From Myxococcales bacterium (GTDB taxonomy: Bacteria > Myxococcota > UBA796 > SXON01), in assembly GCA_009692585.1 (NCBI GenBank), contig SHYX01000021.1:18963-82962 (forward strand): a stretch of DNA of 64,000 nt, given 5' to 3'. The notes below the pieces were generated by a model that was not told where the DNA came from, did no database searches, and saw nothing but the letters and a program-made list of their open reading frames with translations. The position numbers and the translations under genes are program-made. The first letter of the stretch is position 1. Each line of letters begins with the position of its first letter. Below are positions 34,644 through 43,248 of the stretch, in pieces.

Positions 34644-37019
34644 CTACCCGCCGTCCCCCGCCGCCCGCCCGCCAGCCGCGTAGAACACCCTGAGCGCTTC
34701 GACCACGGCCCGCGCGGGGCCGACGATCCGGCGGGCCGGGGGAAGGGACGCCAGGAAGACTCGTCCGTACCACATGTCGTGGATGCGCCGGTCGCAGATC
34801 ATCACCGCGCCTCGGTCGGTCGCGGAGCGGATGAGTCGCCCGAAGCCCTGGCGAAGGCGGAGCACCGCCTCGGGCAACGACCACGTCCGAAACGGATCCT
34901 GCCCCTTCTGGACCAGGCGCTCATGGCGGGCCTGCGACACCGGCTCCGTCGGCACCCGGAACGGGAGCCTGGGAATGATCACCAGCCGAAGCGCGTCGCC
35001 CTTGACGCTGACGCCCTCCCAGAAGCTGTCGGTGCCAAAAAGCACGCTGGCGTGGTCGTCGCGGAAACGCTCGAGCAGCCGCTCCCGGCTGGTGTGGCCC
35101 TGCCGGAGGATGGCGTAACGACCAACCAGCGCCGCCTGGACCCGGGCGGAAAGGTCGTCGACCGCCGCGTACGAGGTGCAGAGTACGAAAGCCCCGCCGC
35201 GGCTGGCGAGGATCGCCTCCACGATCACCGCCGACACGCGCTCCCCAAAATCGGCCGCGTCCGGTGCGGGGAGGTCCTTCGGCAGCGCCAGGCAGGCCTG
35301 CGACGGGAAGTCGAACGGCGAAGGAAAGTTGTGGAAGCTCGCCCCCGAGAGCCCGACGCGCCGTAACCAGGGGTCCGCACTGCCGTGTGAGGCCAGCGTA
35401 GCGCTGGTCAAGACCGTCCCGAACATGCCCTGGCGGAGCGTCTTGTCGACGAACGCCCCGATGTCGAGCGGCGCGTTCGCGGCGGCCACACCTCGTTTGC
35501 CGGGATCGAGGAAGCGGACGCGGCTGTCCTGGGCCTCGAGGAAGTTCTGGGCGGCGCCGGCGTGATCCTGGAGCCGGCGACGGGCCCGGACGACGTCCAG
35601 GAGGGGCTGCACCTCGTCGGCAGCCAGCTTGCGGTCCTCCAACGCTTGTTCCACCGCGCCGAGGCTCGCCCCCGCTGCCTGGAGGTCGGTCACCAACTGG
35701 GTGAAGAACTCTGCGTCCGGCGCCGGACCGTTGACGCGAGTGGGCACCTTCGCTTGAGCAGTGAGCCCCTCGAACCCGACCGACGCGGTGTCCCGAGCGA
35801 TGACCGCTGCCGACTCCGCGACCGCGGCGAAGGCGCGTAGTTCAGGGGTGCGCTCGACGAGGCGGCTGAGCGCCCCGGGACGATCACGCCGCGCCAGGAG
35901 CGGAGCCACGGCGCGGGCGATCGCGAAGCTGGACAGCCGGGTGTCGCCGGCGCGCGTCGCCGCCTCTTCCAGGTGATGGGCTTCGTCGAGTACCACGCGA
36001 TCGAAGTCGGGTAGGATGCCTCGACCGCCCGCTTCGGCCTTGAGCGCCAGATCGCGAAGCAGGAGGGCGTGGTTGGCGACGATGAGGTGGGCGGCCGAGG
36101 CCGCGCGCCGCGCCTCGTAATAGAAACACTGATTGAAGTGGGGGCAGCGGGCGCGGAGCGTCTGATCGGCGTCGCTCTCCACCCGATCGAGCAGGTCCTC
36201 GTCGAGCTCGAAGCCGACGTCGGCGAAATCCCCGGTGCGGCTCTGCGCCGCCCAGGCGGCCACCCGGTCGATGCCCGGCCCACCCTCGTCGACCGCCAGC
36301 CCCAGCTTGCGGCGACACAGGTAGTTTCCGCGACCCTTGAGCGCGGCGCTCTTGTGCGGGAAGACGCGGGCGAGCGCGGGAAGATCATCGGCGACGAGCT
36401 GCGCCTGCAAGGTCCGAGTGTAGGTGCTGACCACCACCCGCGCGTCGTTGGCCACCGCCCAGAGCACGGCAGGGACCAGGTAGGCGAGCGACTTCCCGGT
36501 GCCGGTGCCCGCTTCGAGCGCGACGACCCCGCCCTCGTCGAAACAGCGCGCCACCTCGAGCGCCATCTCCCGCTGACCCGGCCGGGGCTCCCAGCCCGGA
36601 AAGTGCGCCGGGAGGCGCTCGTCGAAGATGGCGAGGAGCAGCGCCCTGTCAATCGGGACGGTGCGTCTGGCGTGCGGCTCGACCACCCATTGGGCGCAGG
36701 TGACCTCGTTGTCCACGATCACAAAGCCGACGCCGTCCTCGCCGAACCCACCCGCGAGAGCCATGTCGGGCTCGCTGGGGCGCACGTCACCGCTGGGGTG
36801 GTTGTGGATGACCACCTGGCCGGCACGCGCCCGGCCGCGAAGGGCGTTGACGGCGCCGGCGTTGCCCCGCGCGTGTACCTCCAGCTGATCGACAAGCCCC
36901 TGCTCGTTGATCGTGCCCACCACGAAGATCTCGATGCCACCCGCGGACCGGATCTCGTTCCGCATCCGCGCGGCGGCGGCGGGAGAGAAGCGCGACGCGG
37001 TCACGGGTCGGGCTATCAC
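34644..37019 (-). CDS. DinG-type ATP-dependent helicase fused to an N-terminal JAMM (RadC-like) domain
   Basis: About 791 residues from GTG 37019 (a second GTG at 37004 is possible). Residues about 15-150 form a JAB/JAMM domain of RadC type with the metal motif VVIHNHPSGDVRPSEPD intact. The rest is a superfamily 2 helicase of the DinG/XPD group: Walker A EAGTGTGKSLAYL, STYTRTLQAQL, DEAH box VVLDEAHHLEE, and the C-terminal FGTDSFWEGVSVKGD and LRQGFGRLIRS. The four-cysteine Fe-S site appears incomplete: Cys occurs in GNYLCRRK, RARCPH and NQCFYYEAR, but the expected second Cys is Thr (DQTLRARC). The protein should unwind or process damaged DNA. It is divergent from murG. Confidence 0.88.
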   Translation of the reverse strand: MIARPVTASRFSPAAAARMRNEIRSAGGIEIFVVGTINEQGLVDQLEVHARGNAGAVNALRGRARAGQVVIHNHPSGDVRPSEPDMALAGGFGEDGVGFVIVDNEVTCAQWVVEPHARRTVPIDRALLLAIFDERLPAHFPGWEPRPGQREMALEVARCFDEGGVVALEAGTGTGKSLAYLVPAVLWAVANDARVVVSTYTRTLQAQLVADDLPALARVFPHKSAALKGRGNYLCRRKLGLAVDEGGPGIDRVAAWAAQSRTGDFADVGFELDEDLLDRVESDADQTLRARCPHFNQCFYYEARRAASAAHLIVANHALLLRDLALKAEAGGRGILPDFDRVVLDEAHHLEEAATRAGDTRLSSFAIARAVAPLLARRDRPGALSRLVERTPELRAFAAVAESAAVIARDTASVGFEGLTAQAKVPTRVNGPAPDAEFFTQLVTDLQAAGASLGAVEQALEDRKLAADEVQPLLDVVRARRRLQDHAGAAQNFLEAQDSRVRFLDPGKRGVAAANAPLDIGAFVDKTLRQGMFGTVLTSATLASHGSADPWLRRVGLSGASFHNFPSPFDFPSQACLALPKDLPAPDAADFGERVSAVIVEAILASRGGAFVLCTSYAAVDDLSARVQAALVGRYAILRQGHTSRERLLERFRDDHASVLFGTDSFWEGVSVKGDALRLVIIPRLPFRVPTEPVSQARHERLVQKGQDPFRTWSLPEAVLRLRQGFGRLIRSATDRGAVMICDRRIHDMWYGRVFLASLPPARRIVGPARAVVEALRVFYAAGGRAAGDGG

Positions 37020-37077
37020 GGGGGGCGGCTCGTCGGCCGCGGCCTGGGTGGCCGGCCGGCGCGAGGTACATTCCCGG

Positions 37078-38169
37078 ATGCGGCACACAGTCATCCTGGC
37101 GGGAGGCGGCACCGGCGGCCACGTGTACCCTGCGCTTGCGATGGGCGACGCCCTACGCACCGCGGGGCATGATGTCCGCTACTACGGCGATGCCGCGAGG
37201 TTGGAGGGGCGGGTCGCGCCCGAGCGCGGGTACAGCTTTCGTGGGATCGCTGCGGCCCAGTTCCCGCGGTCCGGGCTCCTGGCCAAGGTGGCGTTCGCGC
37301 TTCGCCTGGTGGCCCACATCGTGGCGGCGCGCCGGCTCCTGCGCGCCGATGACGCGACAATCGTGCTGGGGGTGGGCGGCTACGTCATGGCCCCGACGGT
37401 GCTCGCGGCGTGGACCCTGGGAATCCCCACCGCAATCCACGAGAGCAACGTCACCCCGGGGCTCGCCAACCGACTCTGCGCTCGCGTCAGCGGCTTGGTC
37501 TTGTTGACCTATGACGAGACCGCACGGCACATCCCGGGAACAGCCGAGCGCGTGGCCGTCGGCTGCCCGGTCAACCCGCAGATCCTGGGTGGCAATGCGG
37601 GTAAGTACGAGCTACCCGCCGGGAAACCGGTGCTGCTCGTGGTCGGTGGCTCACTCGGAGCGGCGACGATCAACGAGGTGGCCCTGGCGTGCGCAGCCGA
37701 TTCGCGACGTCCCTACGCCATCCTCCACCTGACCGGCCCCCGATACTACGACGAGTTGACCGAACGCTACCGGGCGCTCCCCGGCGGAGTTCCAGCGGAC
37801 GTGGTGGTCCGCGCCTACGAAGACCGAATGGGTGACGCCTTCGCGGCGGCGAGCCTGGTGCTCGCCCGGGCGGGGAGCAGTACGCTCGCGGAGCTCTGTG
37901 CGGTCGGGCTGCCGAGCGTGCTCATCCCTTCCCCCAACGTGACCGACAACCACCAGGAGGGCAACGCCCGCGGCCTGGAGCGGGCCGGCGCCGCGCGCGT
38001 CTCAGTCGAGCGTGACCTCGACGCCGCTACCGTCGCCACCGACATCCGCCTGTTGCTCGAGGACCCGGCCGCGCTCACGAGGATGGGCGCTGCCGCGCGC
38101 TCGTTGGCCCGGGTCGGCGTTGCCGACCAGGTTGCCGCGTTGCTACTGGCGCGCTTCCCGCCATCATGA
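37078..38169 (+). CDS. murG: UDP-N-acetylglucosamine--N-acetylmuramyl-(pentapeptide) pyrophosphoryl-undecaprenol GlcNAc transferase
   Basis: Makes lipid II from lipid I at the inner face of the cytoplasmic membrane. 363 aa from ATG 37078. The N-terminal GGGTGGHVYPALA loop (residues 9-21), YGDAARLEGRVAPERGY, the membrane-facing PRSGLL region, HESNVTPGLANRL, VVGGSLGAATINE and the C-terminal RAGSSTLAELCAVGLPSVLIP with DNHQEGNA are all as in MurG. Unusually, no other cell-wall (dcw) gene is adjacent. It overlaps the lipoprotein gene downstream by 4 bp (ATGA). Confidence 0.93.
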   Translation: MRHTVILAGGGTGGHVYPALAMGDALRTAGHDVRYYGDAARLEGRVAPERGYSFRGIAAAQFPRSGLLAKVAFALRLVAHIVAARRLLRADDATIVLGVGGYVMAPTVLAAWTLGIPTAIHESNVTPGLANRLCARVSGLVLLTYDETARHIPGTAERVAVGCPVNPQILGGNAGKYELPAGKPVLLVVGGSLGAATINEVALACAADSRRPYAILHLTGPRYYDELTERYRALPGGVPADVVVRAYEDRMGDAFAAASLVLARAGSSTLAELCAVGLPSVLIPSPNVTDNHQEGNARGLERAGAARVSVERDLDAATVATDIRLLLEDPAALTRMGAAARSLARVGVADQVAALLLARFPPS

Positions 38170-38624
38170 CCTTCATCGGCTGGTTGGCCCTGGCCGCGTG
38201 TCGAGGCCCGACCGCGGGCGAGCTGCGGACCGATCTCGAGGGCCTGGCCGCGCGAACGCAGTTGCCCGCTGCGGTCACGAACGCGCGTTGGATGACCGAG
38301 AGCGGCCAGGTGGGCAGGTCCGCATCGGGGCGAGCCGATGCTCGGGTGTATGCCTGGGTCAGGACCGACGGCTCGGCAGAAGGATGGCTCACGGCCACGC
38401 TTGGCCCCCCCATCGGGGAGCGACTCCACCGGGTGAAGGACCGCGTCGCGGAGGTGCTCTTCACCCCGGAACTGAAGCGTGTCCTCGCCCGCGACGAACG
38501 AAAGAAGAGCTGGAAGCTCGCTTGCTTGAAGTACCCGGCCCACGCCATCGGCAAGGGCGAGTACCGGGGCGATACCGTCCTGGGCTGCGACGACCACCTC
38601 TACCTGGCGCTCGGCGCACGGTAG
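38166..38624 (+). CDS. Putative lipoprotein, unknown function
   Basis: 152 residues. The N-terminus TFIGWLALAAC forms a short signal with a lipobox Cys at residue 12. The remaining 140 residues have no recognised motif; ARVYAWVRTDGSAEGWLTA and KSWKLACLKYPAHAIG are the most regular stretches. The start overlaps the murG stop in an ATGA arrangement, so it is translated with murG. A role in envelope assembly is possible from context only. Confidence 0.7.
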   Translation: MTFIGWLALAACRGPTAGELRTDLEGLAARTQLPAAVTNARWMTESGQVGRSASGRADARVYAWVRTDGSAEGWLTATLGPPIGERLHRVKDRVAEVLFTPELKRVLARDERKKSWKLACLKYPAHAIGKGEYRGDTVLGCDDHLYLALGAR

Positions 38625-38640
38625 TTCATGACGACACCGG

Positions 38641-39624
38641 CTAACTGAGCGAGAACCAGTCGCGACCCTCGACCAGATCAGGGCGCAGGCGCTTGATCTG
38701 CGCGCGGATCTGCTCACGGGCGCCTCGGGAGCCGACGGCGACGAGCAACAGGTCGAAGCGCTCCGAGACGATCACCTCCGGCCGAACCACCGGGCGCCCT
38801 CGCCTGGACACGAACGGGGCGAGATCCACGACGCAGGGGACATCGTGACCGGCGTCCAGGAGCCAGCGCAGCCACGGGCGTCCGGTGCGATTGGCACCCC
38901 ACAGAATCACCCGTCGCGGCGCGCATAGGGGTCCGCTAGCCAGCCAGGCCTGCTTCAGGGGAAGGAACGCGGGCCGCGCGTACCGGGGATCGGTCCGGGT
39001 GAGGCGCCCCGGCCGATCGCGCCACAGCAACACCTCCTGGCGCACATTCGTCAGCCGGAAGCCGGCCGAGGCGAGGCGCAGGAAAAGGTCGTAATCCTCC
39101 GGGAACGGCCCGTGCCGATAGCCCCCGATCGCCGCCACTGCGCTGGCCCGCAGCGTCGTGGCCGGGTGGAACATCGGGCTCTCCACCAGGAGCTCACGGT
39201 GGGGGTCATCGACGCTGTTCACCCACGCGACGTAGCGCGCCATTCCTTCGGGCACATCGCCATCTGAGAATGCTCGCGCCTGGCCGCCGACCGCGGCGAC
39301 AGCTGGATCCTGGAAGAGCGGACGCTGCGCAGAAAGGCGGCCCGGGAGGACCATGTCGTCACCGTCGAGCCGCGCGAGCAGCTCGCCGCGCGCCACCGCG
39401 CGCCCCGCCTCCAACGCCGCGACGATTCCAAGGGGTGGCTGACGCAGGAGCCGGACGCGAGGATCGGCGGGCAGGACCGACCCCGGGGCGTCCGCGCTCC
39501 CGTCGTCCACGACCACCACCTCGTCATCAGGCAACGAATCAGCCAGCGCCGACCGTACCGCATCGCCAATCCACTGCGCGCCGTCACGGACGGGGATGAG
39601 CCAGCTGACGCGTCGCGACGACAT
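38641..39624 (-). CDS. Family 2 glycosyltransferase with C-terminal Rossmann-like domain
   Basis: 327 residues. Residues 1-210 are a GT-A type glycosyltransferase: SWLIPVRDGAQWIGDAV, VVVVDDGSADAPG, and the metal-binding motif ARLDGDDMVLPGRL, with the catalytic-loop segment PFPEDYDLFLRLASAG. The last 110 residues (RRVILWGANRTGRPWLRWL and FDLLLVAVGSRGAREQIR) look like a small nucleotide-binding Rossmann-like domain, also found attached to other family 2 enzymes. The acceptor is unknown. It is the downstream member of a minus-strand run with the SRPBCC gene, 6 bp away. Confidence 0.85.
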   Translation of the reverse strand: MSSRRVSWLIPVRDGAQWIGDAVRSALADSLPDDEVVVVDDGSADAPGSVLPADPRVRLLRQPPLGIVAALEAGRAVARGELLARLDGDDMVLPGRLSAQRPLFQDPAVAAVGGQARAFSDGDVPEGMARYVAWVNSVDDPHRELLVESPMFHPATTLRASAVAAIGGYRHGPFPEDYDLFLRLASAGFRLTNVRQEVLLWRDRPGRLTRTDPRYARPAFLPLKQAWLASGPLCAPRRVILWGANRTGRPWLRWLLDAGHDVPCVVDLAPFVSRRGRPVVRPEVIVSERFDLLLVAVGSRGAREQIRAQIKRLRPDLVEGRDWFSLS

Positions 39625-39630
39625 GGGTGA

Positions 39631-40059
39631 CTACCCCCGCGCTTCGGCTTCTTTCTTGAACGCGGCTAGGGTGGCGGGGAGGCTGGTCTCGATGAGGGTC
39701 TTGAGCACACTTCCCGGCACGAACATCCCGAGCTCGAGGTCGATGAAGTAGTCGGCCCGTGTGGACTTGCCGTCGGCCGACGCGGTCAGGTCCCAGCCGC
39801 CGTCGTTGGCCTTGAACGCGCCTTCGACCAGCGACCACCGCAGACAGGTGGGGCTCTTCTTATGCAGCCGCAGGGTGTACTCGATGCGCCGAACCACCCG
39901 GATGACGAAGCGCGCGACCCAGACGTCCCCGTCGTGGCGAAGAATGGTGGCCTCCTCCATTTCCGAGAGGAAGCGCGGGTAGGCGGCAAAGTCGGTCACG
40001 ACGGCCATCAGGCGTTCGGGGGGGACGAGTATCTCGACACTGCGGCGGGCGGCGGGCAT
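39631..40059 (-). CDS. SRPBCC (RatA/Coq10-like) protein
   Basis: 142 residues from the ATG at 40059, which is 3 bp after the RecG-like gene. The START-like fold is suggested by the spacing of VEILVPPERLMAVVTDFAAYP, WVARFVIRVVRRIEYTLRLH and the long C-terminal helix (PGSVLKTLIETSLPATLAAF). The family binds hydrophobic ligands such as quinones or acts on ribosomes (RatA); this one is not resolved further. The open frame reaches 40284 upstream, which is antisense-like Arg/Pro-rich sequence within the RecG-like gene and was not used. Confidence 0.8.
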   Translation of the reverse strand: MPAARRSVEILVPPERLMAVVTDFAAYPRFLSEMEEATILRHDGDVWVARFVIRVVRRIEYTLRLHKKSPTCLRWSLVEGAFKANDGGWDLTASADGKSTRADYFIDLELGMFVPGSVLKTLIETSLPATLAAFKKEAEARG

Positions 40060-40061
40060 GT

Positions 40062-42752
40062 CTACCTCCGACGGCGACGGCGTCGCTTCGAGGACGGGTC
40101 GCCGGTGGGGGGCGGCGGCGGGGCGCCGTCCTGGGTGAACGGTTCTTCTCCGAAACGAGCGCGGACGAGGTTGACCAGCGGTCGGTGCTGGCGGCGGCGC
40201 AGCCCGGGATCGAGGCCGAGGAGCCTGAACGCTTCGCTCCGCGCGCGCGTCAGCGTCTCCCGATCGTGGGCGGGGTCGGCCCACGCGAAGCGAGGCACGT
40301 CCGCCGCATCGCCCAGCGCGGCGCTGACGCCACGCGCCGCGAGGTCGAGGTCGGCGATGCGGAAGCCATCGTCCTGATGCGCGACGAGGTCCAAGCGGTT
40401 GCGCGCCGCCGCGGTTGTGCCCTCACCCTGCACGAAGTAGCAGGCTCCACGCGCCCAGCCGTGGGCCACATGATTTCTCAGCCGGTGGAGGCGCACCAGG
40501 TCGAAGCCTTCAGCGTACTCGGCGATGATGATCGAGGCGTTGGGAACGATCGGCCCCTCCTCGAAAGCCGTGGTTGCCAGGAGCACGTCGGCACGCCGAT
40601 GTTGGAAGTCCTCGTAGGCGCGGAAGCGTTCCTCGGGCGTGAGCCCACCGGAGAAAAGCACGATCCGGGCACCGGGAAGCTGTTGTGCAGTGAGAACCTC
40701 GGCCATCCGCCGGGCCTCGCTGGGGCTCAGCAGGTCCCTACGGCCCTCCTGGAAGGGGAAGACGAGCAGGACCTGCCTCCCGGCCCCCAGCGCCTCGCGC
40801 GCCGCGGCATAGGCCTCCGCGCGTTGGCCCACGTCGAGCACGTGGGTGTCCACCCCGTGCATCGGCGGCTTGTCGATGACGCTCATCGCGAGCTGTCCAT
40901 ACACGGTCATGGCGATGAGTGCCGGGACCGGGGTCGGCGTCACCACGAGGAGATCGGGCCGCGGCCCCGTCTCGAATTGGGCCAGGTCGGGCATGGCGTA
41001 CGTACCGCTCTGTTCCACGACCACCAGCCCAAGCTTTTTGAGCTCGGGGGGACGCTCGAGGAGCCCATGGGTGCCATAGACCACGAGCGTCTCGCCCTTG
41101 CGCAGCGCCTCGGCCTCGGCACGGCTGGGGCTGCCGAGAAGCAGCAGCGGTTCGATGCCCACCGACCGCCACCAATCGGCGGCGAACAGGTGGTGATGTT
41201 CGGCCGCCAGGGCGTCGGACGCGCAGTAGAGGACCGCCTGCTTCTCGGCGGCGACCATGGTCATCGCGGCCCGGACCACGGCGCCCTTGCCGCTGCCGAC
41301 GTCGCCCTGGACCAGCCGTTCCATCGGTGCGGAGCGGCGCAGGTCGCGCCGGATGGCATCGAAGGCGGATTCCTGGGCGTCCTCAAACTGCGCATGGGTT
41401 TGGGCGAGGCCGCGTCCGACGAGTCCGTGCGACAGCACGTGGGCGACGCCACGCTCGCGGCGTTCCGGCGCCCGCAAAAGCGCCATGCCGAGCTGCACCT
41501 GGAACAGCTCGTCGAACGCGAGTCGGGACCAGCCCTTGCGATGCACATTACTCGGAAAGTGGGCATCGCGCAGCGCCGCCCCAAGCTGGGGCAACTTCTG
41601 CCGTTCGACCACCTCGGCCGGCAGGTGCTCGGCAAGCAGCTCGTCCACGCTGCGCAGCGCCGCGCGCATGAGTTCTCGCAGCCGCGGGTCGGCGACTCCT
41701 GGGACCCCGTATTCCGGAAGCCAGTCACCACCTCGACCGTCGATGCCGAGTGGCTCCCCTTCGTAGAGGATGACGCCATCGTCGCCGCGCTCACAGCGCC
41801 CGGAGAGGCCGATATTCCCGCCCGGTGGCGACAGCAAGACCTCGGGAGGAACGGCGCCGAACCAGAGGCAACGGAGTTCACCCCGCTCGGTCACGAGCAG
41901 CAGATCGAAGCGAGCGGCGCCCGACGAGAGGTGGGTGCAACGCCGCGCCATCCGGCCGCGGACGAGCACGGGGCCCTCCGGTTCGACACCGTCGACCAGC
42001 CGTTCGCCTGCCCGCCGATGGCCGGTCGGCGCGATCAGGATCAGCTCAGCGACGGTGGCCACGTCGATGGCCGCCAGCGCTTCGACTTCGGCAGCCGTGG
42101 CGCCGAGCGCCGTCACCGAGACGCCGCTGCCCTCGGGGTGGCCCAGCGGAAAAGTCGGCGGTGGCGGTGGCACCGCCGGAGGCACGGGCGGCGGGGGCGG
42201 GCGCGCCACGTCCTCGAGACGGGCGTCCGAGTTGGGCTCCCTCGGGGCCACATCGCCGGCCCGCCCTGTGGGTCGCTCGCGCGGTGGGCGATCACCGGCC
42301 CGGTCGCGACCGTCGCGCCCTTCACGGCGCTGAGGAGGCCTCCCGGCGGCGCCAACGGAGAACTCGATCGCCGGCGCCGGGATGAACTCGACGGTGACCA
42401 CGCGCGGATGGGTTTCGGTCGCGACCCCTTCCGGAAGCAGGACAGCGCGCGCCTCTCCGACCGGGGGAACCCCGTCACCTACGTGCGCGCGCACCCGTTC
42501 ATAAGCGACGTACATCGCCTCCACGCGCTGCAGCCGATCGTCCGCATCGTCAAAACCCGCCAGGGCGACCCGGATGGCGACGACGTCGTCGAGCACGGCC
42601 TCCGCCTCGATCGACATCAGCCTGACCGCCCACGGCGAGAGCGTCTCCTCGATGAATCGGGCGCGACTCAGATTGCGGCCCCCGTTCCGGGAGAGCCAAG
42701 CGAGCAGGCGCGCGATCACGTCGAGCGCATCGACCACGGGCGCGTTCACCAC
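40062..42752 (-). CDS. RecG-like helicase homologue with degenerate ATPase motifs (probable pseudo-helicase)
   Basis: About 896 residues from GTG 42752, with GGAGG just upstream. An N-terminal helical domain (about 120 aa) and a Pro/Arg-rich linker precede an OB-like wedge domain (RGELRCLWFGAVPPEVLLSP) and two helicase domains collinear with RecG. Every ATPase motif is altered. Walker A is GDVGSGKGAVV (RecG has GKT) near 41300; motif II is VVEQSGTYAM (RecG has DEQHRFG) near 41020; motif III is VVTPTPVPAL (RecG: TATPIPRT). The arginine-finger motif VI is RLHRLRNHVAHG (RecG: QLRGRVGRG) near 40470. It probably no longer hydrolyses ATP and may act as a DNA- or protein-binding scaffold. It sits 7 bp after greA. 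Confidence 0.82.
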   Translation of the reverse strand: MVNAPVVDALDVIARLLAWLSRNGGRNLSRARFIEETLSPWAVRLMSIEAEAVLDDVVAIRVALAGFDDADDRLQRVEAMYVAYERVRAHVGDGVPPVGEARAVLLPEGVATETHPRVVTVEFIPAPAIEFSVGAAGRPPQRREGRDGRDRAGDRPPRERPTGRAGDVAPREPNSDARLEDVARPPPPPVPPAVPPPPPTFPLGHPEGSGVSVTALGATAAEVEALAAIDVATVAELILIAPTGHRRAGERLVDGVEPEGPVLVRGRMARRCTHLSSGAARFDLLLVTERGELRCLWFGAVPPEVLLSPPGGNIGLSGRCERGDDGVILYEGEPLGIDGRGGDWLPEYGVPGVADPRLRELMRAALRSVDELLAEHLPAEVVERQKLPQLGAALRDAHFPSNVHRKGWSRLAFDELFQVQLGMALLRAPERRERGVAHVLSHGLVGRGLAQTHAQFEDAQESAFDAIRRDLRRSAPMERLVQGDVGSGKGAVVRAAMTMVAAEKQAVLYCASDALAAEHHHLFAADWWRSVGIEPLLLLGSPSRAEAEALRKGETLVVYGTHGLLERPPELKKLGLVVVEQSGTYAMPDLAQFETGPRPDLLVVTPTPVPALIAMTVYGQLAMSVIDKPPMHGVDTHVLDVGQRAEAYAAAREALGAGRQVLLVFPFQEGRRDLLSPSEARRMAEVLTAQQLPGARIVLFSGGLTPEERFRAYEDFQHRRADVLLATTAFEEGPIVPNASIIIAEYAEGFDLVRLHRLRNHVAHGWARGACYFVQGEGTTAAARNRLDLVAHQDDGFRIADLDLAARGVSAALGDAADVPRFAWADPAHDRETLTRARSEAFRLLGLDPGLRRRQHRPLVNLVRARFGEEPFTQDGAPPPPPTGDPSSKRRRRRRR

Positions 42753-42759
42753 GCCTCCG

Positions 42760-43239
42760 TCAGCGGTAGTGCACCGCGTTGATGATGAGATTGCGCGTAC
42801 CCTTGGGCGTCTCGAAGCGGACGGAGTCGCCCACCTTCCGACCCACGACCGCGCGACCGATGGGGGAATTGTAGCTGATGAGGCCGCGTTTGACGTCGGC
42901 CTGTTCCATGCCGACGATGCGGTAATGGAGCGCCTCGCCCGTGTCCTCGTCTTCGAGGTCGACCGTGGTGCCGAAGATGACCCGGTCCGACGGCTCGGCC
43001 TTGGCGACGTCGATGACCTCGGCAAGGGAAACACGAGCTTCGAGGTCCAGAATACGCCCCTCCAGGTGGGACTGGCGATCCTTCGCGGCGTCGTACTCGG
43101 CGTTCTCGGACAGATCGCCGTGCGCGCGCGCCTCTTCGAGGGCGATGATGTTCTGCGGACGGAGAACCTGACGATGAAGGTTCAATTCCTCGCGCAGCTT
43201 GAGGTACCCCTCCGGAGTCATTGGAAATCGTTCCCGCAT
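42760..43239 (-). CDS. greA: Transcription elongation factor GreA
   Basis: Enters the RNA polymerase secondary channel and stimulates cleavage of backtracked RNA. 159 aa. The N-terminal coiled coil carries the acidic tip in HGDLSENAEYDAAKD, and the C-terminal FKBP-like domain has SPIGRAVVGRKVGD. The start MRERFPMTPEGYLKL fits the family (PMTPEG near the N-terminus). It is followed after 7 bp by the RecG-like gene, so the two are likely co-transcribed. Confidence 0.93.
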   Translation of the reverse strand: MRERFPMTPEGYLKLREELNLHRQVLRPQNIIALEEARAHGDLSENAEYDAAKDRQSHLEGRILDLEARVSLAEVIDVAKAEPSDRVIFGTTVDLEDEDTGEALHYRIVGMEQADVKRGLISYNSPIGRAVVGRKVGDSVRFETPKGTRNLIINAVHYR

Positions 43240-43248
43240 GTGCGCGAC

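Noticed and set aside
36069..37172. 367-codon open frame on the plus strand opposite the JAMM-DinG gene
   Set aside because: No motifs; the minus-strand helicase is unambiguous.
40185..42782. 865-codon open frame on the plus strand
   Set aside because: Antisense of the RecG-like gene; no motif, and the minus strand is collinear with RecG.
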